Positions 1-8,464 are shown, counted from the stretch's first letter. The stretch: 64,000 nucleotides of DNA from Nanobdellati archaeon (GCA_019429005.1 JAHYJR010000002.1:1-64000), one strand, 5' to 3'. The notes: generated from the letters alone by a model not told the origin. Program-made: numbers and translations.

Positions 1-1
1 T

Positions 2-310
2 GACAATTATTCAAGGTTAAACGATTTCATAACTGCCTGGGAAGACTTTGAAAAGTTAAAGAAAGAAAAAAATTACTTAGACTTTTCAGACCTCAATTAT
101 TATACATTAAAATTATTTCGTGAATTTGGTGCAAATAAAGAACAATCTAAATACATATTCATAGACGAATTTCAAGACACAAACAAATTACAATTTGAAC
201 TGATAGAATTTATCGCAGACCAAAACATAACTGTAGTGGGCGACCCAAACCATAACATCTTCAAAAACTTGTTCGCTCAATCGCAGATGAACAAAATCAT
301 TAAGTGTTGA
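2..310 (+). pseudogene. UvrD/PcrA-type SF1 helicase fragment, cut at both ends
   Basis: The frame starting at base 2 is open from the left edge to TGA at 308-310. It encodes the middle of a superfamily 1A DNA helicase. Walker B/motif II reads IDEFQDTN, followed about 20 residues later by motif III VVGDPNHNI. The family normally continues with Q-S-IY-FRGA, but similarity stops just after NIF (about base 263-275), where a fragment of a transposase-like gene begins on the other strand. The 5' part lies outside the window. The 3' motifs IV-VI are missing, so the gene is dead. The helicase assignment rests on established SF1 motifs; disruption by a mobile element is inference. Confidence 0.8.
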
Positions 311-604
311 AACTGACGGAATCGTTTTCAATTTCAATATTTTTTGATCAAATTCTGATAAGGATCTTAATAGTTTTTCATAGCCACAATCATAAAAATA
401 ATAAGCAGTAGCCAACCTTATCATTGCACCAACACAGTGTGTTGGTGTTCGAAGATAATATTTTTTCAGAACATAATCTTCAAGCTCAGTGATATCTAAA
501 TGTGCAAGATACTCAAAGAGCGTACAACCATTTTGTGTCAATTCAGTTAATGTTTGTTTTACATAAACACCAGCTGAATACTCCACTGTTATCGCTTTTC
601 TCAT
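265..604 (-). pseudogene. N-terminal transposase-like fragment
   Basis: A minus-strand frame opens with ATG at 604 and encodes about 111 residues of coherent protein. The segment IPSVSTLNDFVHLRL resembles the linker ahead of the catalytic domain in several DDE transposases. Past about base 265 the frame is only the antisense of the helicase gene, so the catalytic part is absent. A short palindrome ATTCGAAT occurs twice just upstream, at about 612-619 and 646-653. It could belong to an element end, but no convincing terminal inverted repeat was found. The family is not identified. Confidence 0.45.
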
Positions 605-814
605 GAGCCATTCGAATTGGGAGTATATATAGTTAACTGTTGATAATTCGAATTAGGTCTTCGTTAAAAAAGAGATTACTTTAAAAGGGATTTCCTTAAC
701 TGGATAGTCTCAATATCTTTATATCTCAGAGTATATATTTATGACTATATGGTTAATATAAAAAAGATACAAACATTTTAATCAATATATAAAAGTATAA
801 ATCTAATAAAATTC

Positions 815-1288
815 ATGTTTGACAATTTAATTTCTATATTAAACATTCAAAATCCATGGTTAATTATAGGATTACTTGCAATGGCGCCAATAAGCGAATC
901 TAGAGGTGCAATAATATATGGGATTTCAAAAGGTCTTGATCCATTGAGCGTATTTATAATTTCAGTAGCCTTAAACACATTAGTAATGATTCCCATTCTA
1001 TATCTCCTAAGACAAAAACCGATAATGTTGATGATACACAAAGTAATAGGAAAACGAATAACAAATATACTTGAAAAAAATAAAGAAAAATTTGAATTAT
1101 ATGAAGAACTAACACTTTTTGGTTTTGTTGCAATACCAGCAATAGGAACAGGTGCCTGGACCGGCACATTACTTGCAACAGTTTTAGAACTTGATTTAAA
1201 AAAATCATTTTTGGTCATAACAGCAGGTATTATTGCAGCCGCATTGATTGTATTATTAAGCACAAATGGTTTTTTTTATTTTATTTAA
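815..1288 (+). CDS. Small multidrug export family membrane protein (COG2426)
   Basis: A 157-residue membrane protein with about four hydrophobic segments. Two family signatures are visible: ISESRGAIIYGI near residue 27, and IPAIGTGAWTGTLLA near residue 107 followed by a helix ending in LKKSFLVITAGIIAA. These match the Sm_multidrug_ex family (PF06695), a DedA-like set of small polytopic proteins whose transport function is annotated but poorly tested. Length fits the family. It stands alone with AT-rich flanks. Confidence 0.8.
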   Translation: MFDNLISILNIQNPWLIIGLLAMAPISESRGAIIYGISKGLDPLSVFIISVALNTLVMIPILYLLRQKPIMLMIHKVIGKRITNILEKNKEKFELYEELTLFGFVAIPAIGTGAWTGTLLATVLELDLKKSFLVITAGIIAAALIVLLSTNGFFYFI

Positions 1289-1353
1289 TGAAATAATTTG
1301 AATCCCAGTTTAAAAATTAACAAACATTTTATATATTACTTAATTTCAATCGT

Positions 1354-1447
1354 ATTATGAAACTTGTAAGTGCTTGTCTGGCTTATCCTTATAACAATAT
1401 AATACATAAGAACTTATAATTATGAAACTTGTAAGTGCTTGTCTGGC
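1354..1447 (+). repeat. 29-bp direct repeat duplicating the start of the DUF523 gene
   Basis: The 29 bases at 1354-1382 recur exactly at 1419-1447 and include the ATG and first eight codons of the downstream DUF523 gene. The copies are 65 bp apart, so the first is not in frame with the second. Translation from the first ATG (1357) gives MKLVSACLAYPYNNIIHKNL and stops at TAA 1417-1419, two bases before the real ATG at 1422. A TATA-like stretch at 1327-1337 is correctly placed for a leaderless start at 1357, and another AT box at 1391-1403 for 1422. Confidence 0.9.
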
Positions 1448-1829
1448 AGGAATCAATTGTAGATGGAATGGCAAAGCAAAACCGTGTCAAAAAGTTATTG
1501 AATTAGTTCGACAAGGTAAAGCAATTCCAGTCTGTCCTGAACAATTAGGTGGATTAACAACTCCTCGAGAAGCATCAGAACAGAGAGGAGATAAAGTCTT
1601 TACAAAAGAAGGTAAAGATTTAACTCATCCATTTGAAAAAGGTGCAGAAGAAGGATTGAAAATAGCAAAACTTGCAAATTGTAATGAAGCAATTCTAAAG
1701 GCGAACTCGCAGTCATGTGGTTCGAGCAAAGTTTTCGATGGAACTTTCTCAGGTAATTTAGCTGAAGGTGATGGAGTATTTGCAAAACTTCTCAAAAAAA
1801 ATAATATTAAAGTCGTTAGTGAAGAGTAA
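1422..1829 (+). CDS. DUF523 / TudS-type [4Fe-4S] desulfidase family protein
   Basis: 135 residues. Signatures of DUF523 (PF04463) are CLAGINCRWNG at residue 7, PVCPEQLGGL near 37 and ANSQSCGSSK near 93. The conserved cysteines in these motifs bind a [4Fe-4S] cluster in the characterised relative TudS, a thiouracil desulfidase. The fold and cluster are likely; the exact substrate here is unknown. The start is the second of two identical ATG contexts created by a 29-bp duplication, chosen because only this frame runs into the family domain. Confidence 0.85.
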   Translation: MKLVSACLAGINCRWNGKAKPCQKVIELVRQGKAIPVCPEQLGGLTTPREASEQRGDKVFTKEGKDLTHPFEKGAEEGLKIAKLANCNEAILKANSQSCGSSKVFDGTFSGNLAEGDGVFAKLLKKNNIKVVSEE

Positions 1830-1851
1830 TTTAAAACCCAAAATAAACAAC

Positions 1852-2301
1852 TTAAAAACCAAAAATAAAATAAAACGACATCCAGTTATTTGCTAGATGG
1901 CATATCAAGCTCCCTTTTAATTCATATTTATTGTACACCAGTCCAAAAACAAGACCTATAAACATCATATTAAACGCTTTTAATATACCCCAACCAGATA
2001 CCATATGCCAGAATCCAAATAATATGCTAGATACTATAAGTCCAATATTAAGTAAATTTTTTTTCTTAAACCATTCTAGTATTGTTCGGTGGAATATTAA
2101 TTCTTCAAAAATGGGAGCAACTAATCCTACATAAAGAACCTTAACATACCATGTTGATGATAACCACCAGCTTCCATTTCCTAAAGTAAGTTCTAATGTT
2201 TGCGGGAATGCGACAAACATCCATTTCAGAAAATTATAATTTATTAAGTAAAGAAGTATTCCTATAATTAAAGTATATATAAAATAATTAGACTTCTTCA
2301 T
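1852..2301 (-). CDS. CPBP-family intramembrane metalloprotease (CAAX protease-like)
   Basis: 149 residues with about four transmembrane segments. The CPBP/Abi catalytic motifs are present in order: FEELIFHR (EExxxR type), FGFWHM (FxxxH) and a late HLANN motif, all in or near membrane helices. The family includes type II CAAX prenyl endopeptidases and bacteriocin-immunity proteins; the substrate cannot be told here. It converges on the DUF523 gene with a 22-bp gap. It is short for the family but holds all catalytic motifs. Confidence 0.85.
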   Translation of the reverse strand: MKKSNYFIYTLIIGILLYLINYNFLKWMFVAFPQTLELTLGNGSWWLSSTWYVKVLYVGLVAPIFEELIFHRTILEWFKKKNLLNIGLIVSSILFGFWHMVSGWGILKAFNMMFIGLVFGLVYNKYELKGSLICHLANNWMSFYFIFGF

Positions 2302-2470
2302 TATTAGAATTATATAGTGTTTTTTAAATCAATTGCTATCTAATTTAGAGTTAAAATTTAGATAAAAATACTTTTTTTTATGTATGTTGAACCTCAAAAA
2401 TAGTATTTTTGAGGATTGAACTATCAAAATTATTTAAACACATAACGAACATAATTATAAGGTAAGATTT

Positions 2471-3232
2471 ATGAACAAAAAATTATTTTCACAAATTGCA
2501 ATTATAGTAATTGTATTAATTTCAGCTCTATATTTAGTTATAGGAAGTGAAAGTGCAAAAATAACAAATTTTGACGAATGCGAGAATGCTGGTTGGCTTT
2601 TACGCAGTATAACTATTTATGATTATGCCGAATATGTTCCAAATGCAATTGAACAGAAATGCACACTTTGGACTGGTACCTTTTTTGTGAAAGAAACTGT
2701 AGAACCTCCATTTATTCCACCTATAACTAATGAACCAGAACCATTACCCCAAACAACAAAAGCGTATGTTTATGATGAGGACTTTGGATATGGTTTTGAG
2801 TATCCTGAAGGATGGGAATTTTATATAAATCTCGCAGACGGTGTTAATGGTTGTGATTCTGAACTAGGTTACGAAGGTTATACTTGTGTTGATTTTGAAA
2901 ATAAAGATATTAAAAAAGTAATTCTGTTTGAAAGTGGGTCGGCACAAATAGATTTCACAGTACAGTCTGCTACAAATATAGAAACTATCACAAATGAATT
3001 CAAGACAATTGCGGAGATGTCTGGTTTAGAGGTTTTAAGTGAGGTTGGAATCTCAATAAATAATGTATATGGGTATGATACACTAACAGGAACTTCTGGA
3101 TGGAAACTAAGACAGGTAGTCTTTATAGATAACGGGACAGTTTACATTTTCAAATATTCTGGCCAAGAAGAATCGTATGATCTGAATGAAGATATTTTTG
3201 AAAATATGATAAATTCATTTAACGTTCAATAA
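2471..3232 (+). CDS. Membrane-anchored extracellular protein with a PsbP-like domain
   Basis: 253 residues. An N-terminal hydrophobic helix (about residues 7-25) is a signal anchor, so the rest is probably extracellular. Next comes a short cysteine-bearing module starting ITNFDECENAG and ending with C-T-x-x-x-G-T-F-F-V, a pattern common in small exported proteins of DPANN and CPR genomes. A Pro-rich linker (PPFIPPITNEPEPLPQ) follows, then a C-terminal domain with YGFEYPEGWEF, typical of PsbP-like/DUF1795 beta proteins. Function unknown. Confidence 0.6.
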   Translation: MNKKLFSQIAIIVIVLISALYLVIGSESAKITNFDECENAGWLLRSITIYDYAEYVPNAIEQKCTLWTGTFFVKETVEPPFIPPITNEPEPLPQTTKAYVYDEDFGYGFEYPEGWEFYINLADGVNGCDSELGYEGYTCVDFENKDIKKVILFESGSAQIDFTVQSATNIETITNEFKTIAEMSGLEVLSEVGISINNVYGYDTLTGTSGWKLRQVVFIDNGTVYIFKYSGQEESYDLNEDIFENMINSFNVQ

Positions 3233-3241
3233 AAATAAAAT

Positions 3242-3273
3242 ATTATGATTATACTCTTTTGTATAGTCATAAT
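3242..3273 (+). terminator. Long hairpin downstream of the PsbP-like gene
   Basis: A 13-bp stem (3242-3254 with 3261-3273, one G-T pair) and 6-nt loop lie 9 bases after the stop codon. The downstream sequence is AT-rich rather than a clean T run. Confidence 0.55.
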
Positions 3274-3418
3274 GTTTATTGAAAAATATGTAACAATATT
3301 AAAAATCTATTTTTGAAGTCTATTTAAAATGTTTTTATTCTTCTATATTCTTACTTAATAAGTACTAACAATCTGTATATTTATAAATATAATTATCAAA
3401 AATTATATTGTGTTTTAA

Positions 3419-3894
3419 ATAAGTGAAGAAGAACAATTAGAAGGACTAATTGTAGATTTTGATGGAGATACAATAAACATATACGATATGATTAGACCGG
3501 GTCATTGGTTTAGCACTGCATATCAAAATAAGATACTTTAGCTTTAGATAAAACATTTGAATTAAATGGCGAGCTAATTGAACCTGATAGTGAGATTATG
3601 CAAAATTTAAATATTGTAACAGGTTATTGTTCTTTAGGTGAAAGTGAAGTTGAAACCGTTTTAAGGTATTTTGTAGGATTAGCTAAACAAGTTGGTAATT
3701 TTGTAGGCTTTTTAGAAGAAGAAATGTACCAATTAATAAATGATTAAAAATTAAGATTTTTTGATATAAGTGATATTAATAGAGCATTAAGTTATAGAGA
3801 TGGAATGGAACACCGAGAGACATATCTTAAGAAAATTGATGTTGAAGGTGAATCTGTTTTGTTTCCAGCTAATCTAAGGATTTTTTTGATATAA
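3419..3894 (+). pseudogene. Decayed gene of unknown function
   Basis: Three consecutive open pieces have protein-like composition. Piece 1 (3419-3541) has no ATG, GTG or TTG and begins ATA-AGT-GAA; it includes LIVDFDGDTINIYD. Piece 2 (3532-3747) is in another frame, consistent with a one-base deletion, and includes TGYCSLGESEVETVL. After TAA at 3745 piece 3 continues in the same frame to 3894 (INRALSYRDGMEHRETYL). Together they would give about 155 residues. The family is not recognised. One frameshift plus one nonsense codon plus no start argue for a dead gene. Confidence 0.6.
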
Positions 3895-4019
3895 ATATTA
3901 TATATAAAACATCCCAACCCTAACCAAACATTTAAATATGAGGCGGTTTAATTTAGTTATATTGTTAAAATAAGGATTATTTTAAATTTTTATTTTTACT
4001 TTTAAATTGAGTTGATAAT

Positions 4020-4454
4020 ATGACAGTAAAGAAAGGAGATAAGATAAAAGTTGATTATACAGGTACTTTAGAAGACGGTACTGTTTTTGATAGTTCAAAA
4101 ACACATGGTCAACCACTTGAATTTGAAGCAGGTGCAGGTCAAGTTATACCAGGTTTTGATAACGCTGTAATTGGTATGGCTAAAGGTGATGAAAAAGAAG
4201 TAACTTTGGAAGTAGAGGATGCTTATGGCGAATATAATGATAAATTAGTAAAAGATATTCCAAAAGAGCAGCTTCCACAAGATCAAGAAGTTAAGCCTGA
4301 GATGATGCTTATGGTAGGTCTTCCAAATGGACAACAAATACCTGCAAAAATTACAGAAGTCGGCGATAAAACAGTAAAAATTGATTTAAATCATCCTCTT
4401 GCAGGACAAGTTTTAAAATTCAAAATAAAAATGATTGAATTCGCTTCAAAATAA
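4020..4454 (+). CDS. FKBP-type peptidyl-prolyl isomerase, SlyD-like
   Basis: 144 residues. The FKBP core starts GDKIKVDYTGTLEDGTVFDSS and includes GAGQVIPGFDNAVIGM. An insert-in-flap chaperone domain (about residues 70-120) interrupts the flap and the FKBP core resumes with LAGQVLKFKIKMIE. This is the layout of short archaeal SlyD-like FKBPs, which catalyse prolyl cis-trans isomerisation and hold unfolded chains in the cytosol. A metal-binding His-rich tail is absent. The gene ends in a strong hairpin shared with the convergent MATE gene. Confidence 0.93.
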   Translation: MTVKKGDKIKVDYTGTLEDGTVFDSSKTHGQPLEFEAGAGQVIPGFDNAVIGMAKGDEKEVTLEVEDAYGEYNDKLVKDIPKEQLPQDQEVKPEMMLMVGLPNGQQIPAKITEVGDKTVKIDLNHPLAGQVLKFKIKMIEFASK

Positions 4455-4456
4455 TT

Positions 4457-4475
4457 GATTGATTTTTAATCAATC
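4457..4475. terminator. Hairpin between convergent FKBP and MATE genes
   Basis: A perfect 8-bp stem GATTGATT/AATCAATC with a 3-nt loop, followed by a seven-T run on the plus strand. It sits 3 bp after the FKBP stop and 5 bp from the MATE stop. It could act for the FKBP gene as an intrinsic-like terminator. Confidence 0.75.
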
Positions 4476-4480
4476 TTTTT

Positions 4481-5836
4481 TTATTTTTCTTTAATTTTTT
4501 CTATAATTTTTTTCATTATTACATATGCAATTGCACCTGTAATTATAGTGGATACAGTTATTGCTATAAATATACCTTTTAGTCCAAAGATATATGACCC
4601 AAGATAACTAAGTGGGATGTATAATACAAATATCTGAAATAGTATAAGACCTGAAGCAATAATAGGTCTATTTAAAACATTTAACGCTGTTGTAACGTTC
4701 ATTAATATGCCTTGAGCAGCATAGCTTAAAGGTACTATCCCTAAATACAATACAATTATTGATATAATTATTGGGTCGTTACTAAATATTGAAGATATTG
4801 GTTTTGATAAGGCAATTATTGATACAAATAGTGCAATACCCCATATTAACGATAACTTATTTGAATAGTTAAGTGCTTTATTAACTCTTTTGTATTTTTT
4901 AGCAGTCCAATTTTGACCTACAAAAGGCCCGAGTGCTGAAGCTAAGGCAATAAGTGCAGTCATTGCGAAAAATTCAATCCTTGTTGCAACACCAAAGGCA
5001 GCTACGGCTTCAGTACCATATTTTGCAATTAAGCTTAATATTATACCCATAGCAATTGGTTGTAAAATACGTGTAATCGTACTTGGTATACCTATATACA
5101 ATATACCTTTCCAAGATCGTATCAAATCGTTCATTTTGGGTCTTTCGAAAGAGATCATATTTTCACGATAATATAGTACCCATAAGGCCACAAAAAATGT
5201 TACAGCTCTAGCAATAATAGTTGCGATAGCTGCACCTGCAAGTCCCATTTTAGGGAATGGCCCTAAACCAAAAATCAGTATTGGATCAAGTATGAGATTT
5301 ACAGCAACCGCAACAAGCATTATTATACTTGGTGTTTTCATATCACCTGTCGCACGTATTGCATTATTTCCAACCATTGGCACTATAACAAATATTACAC
5401 CAATATACCATATTTCCATGTATTGTTTGATTAAGGGAATAAGCGTGTCTGTTGCTCCAATTAATTTGAATAGTGGTTCAATTGTCATAAAACCAATAAT
5501 TGCTGAAAAAATAACAATAATTAACGAAAGAATAAGACTATCTGTTGTAAGTCTTTGTACTGCCTTGTATTTACCTTTTCCAATAGCTCTTGAAACCATT
5601 GCAGATGTTCCTATACCAAGCCCAAGAGATAGGCTGACAATTACCATTATGACAGGGAATGTAAAACTTAAAGCTGCAAGTTCGTTTATACCAAGCTTTG
5701 CAACAAAGAATGTATCAATAAGGTTAAATGCTACCATCCCAAACATACCAAATATCATTGGTATTGTCATTTTTAGGATTCTTGATTCAACAGGACCATT
5801 AATAAGTTTAGCATTGTTTTCAATTTTCTTTTGATT
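4481..5836 (-). CDS. MATE-family multidrug/Na+ (or H+) antiporter
   Basis: About 451 residues with twelve predicted membrane helices. MATE features include PMIFGMFGMVAFNLIDTFFVAKLG at the first helices, and an internal repeat with a second GxxxxxxRxxxx(F)FGxVGQNWTA-like turn. Members export cationic drugs or metabolites against Na+ or H+. The frame stays open to 5878, but ATG 5836 (MNQKKIEN) is preferred because a CTGAT motif lies 4 nt upstream and the preceding 14 residues are not family-like. Confidence 0.92.
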   Translation of the reverse strand, partial: NQKKIENNAKLINGPVESRILKMTIPMIFGMFGMVAFNLIDTFFVAKLGINELAALSFTFPVIMVIVSLSLGLGIGTSAMVSRAIGKGKYKAVQRLTTDSLILSLIIVIFSAIIGFMTIEPLFKLIGATDTLIPLIKQYMEIWYIGVIFVIVPMVGNNAIRATGDMKTPSIIMLVAVAVNLILDPILIFGLGPFPKMGLAGAAIATIIARAVTFFVALWVLYYRENMISFERPKMNDLIRSWKGILYIGIPSTITRILQPIAMGIILSLIAKYGTEAVAAFGVATRIEFFAMTALIALASALGPFVGQNWTAKKYKRVNKALNYSNKLSLIWGIALFVSIIALSKPISSIFSNDPIIISIIVLYLGIVPLSYAAQGILMNVTTALNVLNRPIIASGLILFQIFVLYIPLSYLGSYIFGLKGIFIAITVSTIITGAIAYVIMKKIIEKIKEK

Positions 5837-6144
5837 CATAAATATCAGTATTTGATTTTTTAGATTAATCAGTATCAACGATAAGATTTAGGTTATAATA
5901 AGATTTGTTTAAAATCTTAAAATAAATTATAAATTTAATTTTTTTTTAAAAAATAGATGTTATAACTATTATCTTGATTATGATTATTAATTAATAAGAT
6001 TTAAATGTTTTTAATTGTTTTGGATCTTTATGTTTTTTTGATTTGAGACTTTTTAGTTTAGCCCCTATTTTTGATTCTTAAAAGAATAGTTTTATTAATA
6101 TATCAAAAGATTAGTTTCCGAAAAGACATTCATCAAAACGCATA
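5837..6144. other. 308-bp AT-rich intergenic region
   Basis: Mostly A/T runs between the MATE start and the broken HIT gene. No ORF, RNA-like GC island or repeat was seen; it probably holds the MATE promoter. Confidence 0.5.
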
Positions 6145-6451
6145 TTAACGACAATAGCCTAATAATAAGTATGCATCTTGATGCCAGTGGACTTTTTTTG
6201 TTTCATCCATGTATATAAGATATACTTTATCTATGTCCAAAGTCTTAAGAAGTGCATTTCGAACCTCACCAACCTTGTCCATAAGAAACTCATAATCATT
6301 TTTTTGTTAATAGGTGTAAATCACTTACATCTTTTTTCCACACAATAACGGTATGACCTTTAGTAATCGGAAAGTTTGCAAGAGGTGCATATAATTTATT
6401 GTCCTCATAAATAATCGCATCTTTGAAAGGTTTAGGGAGTGCAGAATTCAT
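6145..6451 (-). pseudogene. HIT-family (histidine triad) protein, frameshifted
   Basis: ATG at 6449-6451 opens a frame with HIT-family N-terminal features: IYEDNKLYAPLANFPITKGH and then VIVWKKDVSDL. The frame fails at a run of seven T (6299-6305). Restoring one base rejoins it to a C-terminal part, EFLMDKVGEV... then KVHWHQDAYLLLGYC, ending TAA at 6145-6147. The family triad is normally HxHxH; here only H-W-H remains near the end and the restored protein is about 102 residues. Members are nucleotide hydrolases/transferases. It may be decayed, or the frameshift may be a homopolymer error. Confidence 0.7.
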
Positions 6452-6507
6452 AATATATTAAGTATTTTTTAGGTTTATATAGATTGTTTTTTGATATAAT
6501 TGAAACA

Positions 6508-6515
6508 TTTAAAAG
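6508..6515 (+). promoter_or_regulatory. Putative TATA box of tRNA-Leu
   Basis: TTTAAAAG lies about 29-36 bp before the tRNA 5' end in a GC-poor leader, the usual place for an archaeal TATA element of a tRNA gene. Confidence 0.4.
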
Positions 6516-6543
6516 ATTATCTCTTAAATATATAATATCTTAG

Positions 6544-6629
6544 GCGGGGGTAGCCTAGCTTGGTCAATGGCGCAGGGTTGAGGGCCCTGTAGTTTAGTAC
6601 TTACGCGAGTTCAAATCTCGTCCCCCGCA
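6544..6629 (+). tRNA. tRNA-Leu (anticodon GAG)
   Basis: Acceptor arm GCGGGGG (6544-6550) pairs with CCCCCGC (6622-6628), with discriminator A at 6629. The D arm begins TAGCCTAGCTTGG. The anticodon stem CAGGG/CCCTG holds loop TTGAGGG, giving anticodon GAG. A long variable arm (class II, as expected for Leu) precedes the T arm CGAG-TTCAAAT-CTCG. The 3' CCA is not encoded. No intron is seen. It is the only strongly GC-rich short segment in the window. Confidence 0.95.
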
Positions 6630-6683
6630 CTATTTTTCTTATTGCAAAAATACTTTTTTATATTTCTGTAATCAAATTAAATT

Positions 6684-7100
6684 ATGATTAATAATTTGAA
6701 ATCTAATTTAAATAACCTAGCAGACCCAGACCGTGCAAAAAATCTTTTAAGATATTTTAAGACCTGACCAGGTGAGTAAGGTGAAGGGGACATATTTATT
6801 GGTATAACAGTACCAAATTTACGTAAAATCGCAAAAAAGTATAAAGACATATCGCTTGACGAAACAAAACTCTTATTGTCAAGTAAAATCCATGAACACC
6901 GTTTAATCGCTTTATTCATTCTAATCATTAAATATCGGGTTTCAGATGAACCAAATAAAAAAGATATCTTTGATATTTATCTTGATAATATGCAATATAT
7001 AAACAATTGGGATCTGATTGATTCTTCAGCCGGATACATAATCGGCGATTGTTTTAAATTATCAAAAAGTTGTTGTATCGTATTTTTCTTAGGGTTATAA
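6684..7100 (+). pseudogene. AlkD-like DNA alkylation repair enzyme with two nonsense codons, 3' truncated
   Basis: One frame from ATG 6684 carries an AlkD/DNA alkylation repair family sequence (PF08713, HEAT-like DNA glycosylase). It reads ..LRYFKT-stop-PGE-stop-GEGDIFIG, where the family has FKTGPGEYxEGD. TGA (6765-6767) thus replaces Gly and TAA (6777-6779) replaces Tyr. The frame then continues KIHEHRLIALFIL and NNWDLIDSSAGYIIGD, as in AlkD. Similarity ends near 7045, where an unrelated minus-strand fragment begins; the last third is missing. Full-length relatives are about 220-240 residues. Dead gene. Confidence 0.85.
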
Positions 7101-7189
7101 CGCTTAATATATTCTTGCTTAGATGTTTTTAGAATAAATTCATTACCATTAAATTTTATATACGTATTCACAATTAACAATGCGACCAT
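7046..7189 (-). pseudogene. N-terminal fragment of an unidentified gene abutting AlkD
   Basis: ATG at 7189 opens about 47 residues of plausible protein (VNTYIKFNGNEFILKTSKQE). After about 7046 the frame is simply the antisense of the AlkD remnant. The arrangement mirrors the helicase/transposase junction at the left edge: two truncated genes joined tail to tail. The family is not recognised. Confidence 0.35.
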
Positions 7190-7290
7190 TTAAGTATCTT
7201 TTTTTTGAAATTTTCGAAATTGAACCATATAAATAGTATAATTAGACTTGTTTAATAATTTATCTAAAGTAAAACCTAAAACATTTATAT

Positions 7291-8394
7291 CTAACTTTTA
7301 GATACCGAACCATTTGATTTATGATAATGACTTTCTAAGTCCTTATATCCATAAGGTCTTTTTACAGGTTGATTATATCTGAATATTCTTGCAATTGCAA
7401 TTGAATCACCCCTTTTTAATGTTCGAGGAAATCTTTTAAGATATAAATGTGCTGTAATATTTCCCATATATCCGGGATCACCCCATCCAGCGTTTGCAGA
7501 TTGGTTTTCAAAAGTTATCCAGTTTTCTAAACTAAGCTTATTATGACTATATGGAATATTTTGTAGTATTTGCAGTCCAACATTATCTGGTAATTCGATT
7601 CTTGGTTGTAATTGAGCAATAACGGGTTTATTAAGTTCTAATTGTACCGGATTTGTTGTATCTCTTAATATGTAAAGGTCATCTTCAGAATATTTTTGTT
7701 CGGTATCAATTTCTCCGAAACCATCCTTAAATTCAAAGATATGATCGCAGAGATTAAATATAATATATGGTCCAATCATCTCAAAATCCGAATCAGGTAT
7801 GATTTTTTCAGCAATATCTTTAGCTTCGATAGGGTTATTAACAATATAACCATCAGAGGGTTCATATTTTGGATAGAAAAACATTTGTGCAAATTTACTT
7901 TGACCATATAATTTGATTGGATTAGAATTCAAATTTTGTAGGCTAAGATATGGCATACCATTTTCATACTGGATGGAATTGCTTGAAAGTCGTAAACCCA
8001 ACCGCCCTCTACTACTTCGTAAATCAACATCTACAAGATACTTATCTTTATTAAATGAGATATCATCATGTAAAAATACTTCAAAATAAGACTTAGGTGG
8101 TATTATTATAGGAATATCTTTTTCATCTTCATAAATTCTCGCAAAATCTGTGCTTGGTTCAAATTCAAAAGATTGTGGCTGTTTAATGAACGCATCAACA
8201 TTTTGTGCCACTGATTCATCATCATAAACTCGAACTTTACCCATTCGAACATCAAATGTAGCAGGTTGTAACTGGTCGTTCGTATAGTTTGTATTTATTG
8301 TTATGTCACCATCTAAAATAGCTTTTCCAATACCTCTGTCACTTAAGATTTTTGAACTTTGTGCCGATAAAGATAGCTTTATTTTGTCAATCAT
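7291..8394 (-). CDS. Two-domain dCTP deaminase-like protein (DCD/dUTPase fold)
   Basis: About 367 residues, twice the usual Dcd length. The first half has DQLQPATFDVRMG-like and DVDLRSSRGRLGLRLS motifs, the latter the phosphate-binding SSxxRxG segment. The second half repeats the fold and ends with AGWGDPGYMGNITAHLY. This matches long bacterial/archaeal 2'-deoxycytidine 5'-triphosphate deaminases that supply dUTP for dTMP synthesis. By eye, the position that is Glu in E. coli Dcd (I-V-L-E-F) reads His in the C-terminal half (I-T-A-H-L), so activity is uncertain. GTG 8403 is an alternative start; ATG 8394 follows a GTGGAT motif. Confidence 0.8.
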   Translation of the reverse strand: MIDKIKLSLSAQSSKILSDRGIGKAILDGDITINTNYTNDQLQPATFDVRMGKVRVYDDESVAQNVDAFIKQPQSFEFEPSTDFARIYEDEKDIPIIIPPKSYFEVFLHDDISFNKDKYLVDVDLRSSRGRLGLRLSSNSIQYENGMPYLSLQNLNSNPIKLYGQSKFAQMFFYPKYEPSDGYIVNNPIEAKDIAEKIIPDSDFEMIGPYIIFNLCDHIFEFKDGFGEIDTEQKYSEDDLYILRDTTNPVQLELNKPVIAQLQPRIELPDNVGLQILQNIPYSHNKLSLENWITFENQSANAGWGDPGYMGNITAHLYLKRFPRTLKRGDSIAIARIFRYNQPVKRPYGYKDLESHYHKSNGSVSKS

Positions 8395-8464
8395 CAAATC
8401 CACTTTTTATAGATATATTTAAGCATAAAGTAGATTTTATATAGTTTATTATTATAAACCTAAT

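Noticed and set aside
847-1263. Long minus-strand frames opposite the multidrug-export gene and similar antisense frames elsewhere
   Set aside because: They mirror well-supported genes in other frames, have no family motifs or ribosome-binding signals, and show antisense-type composition.
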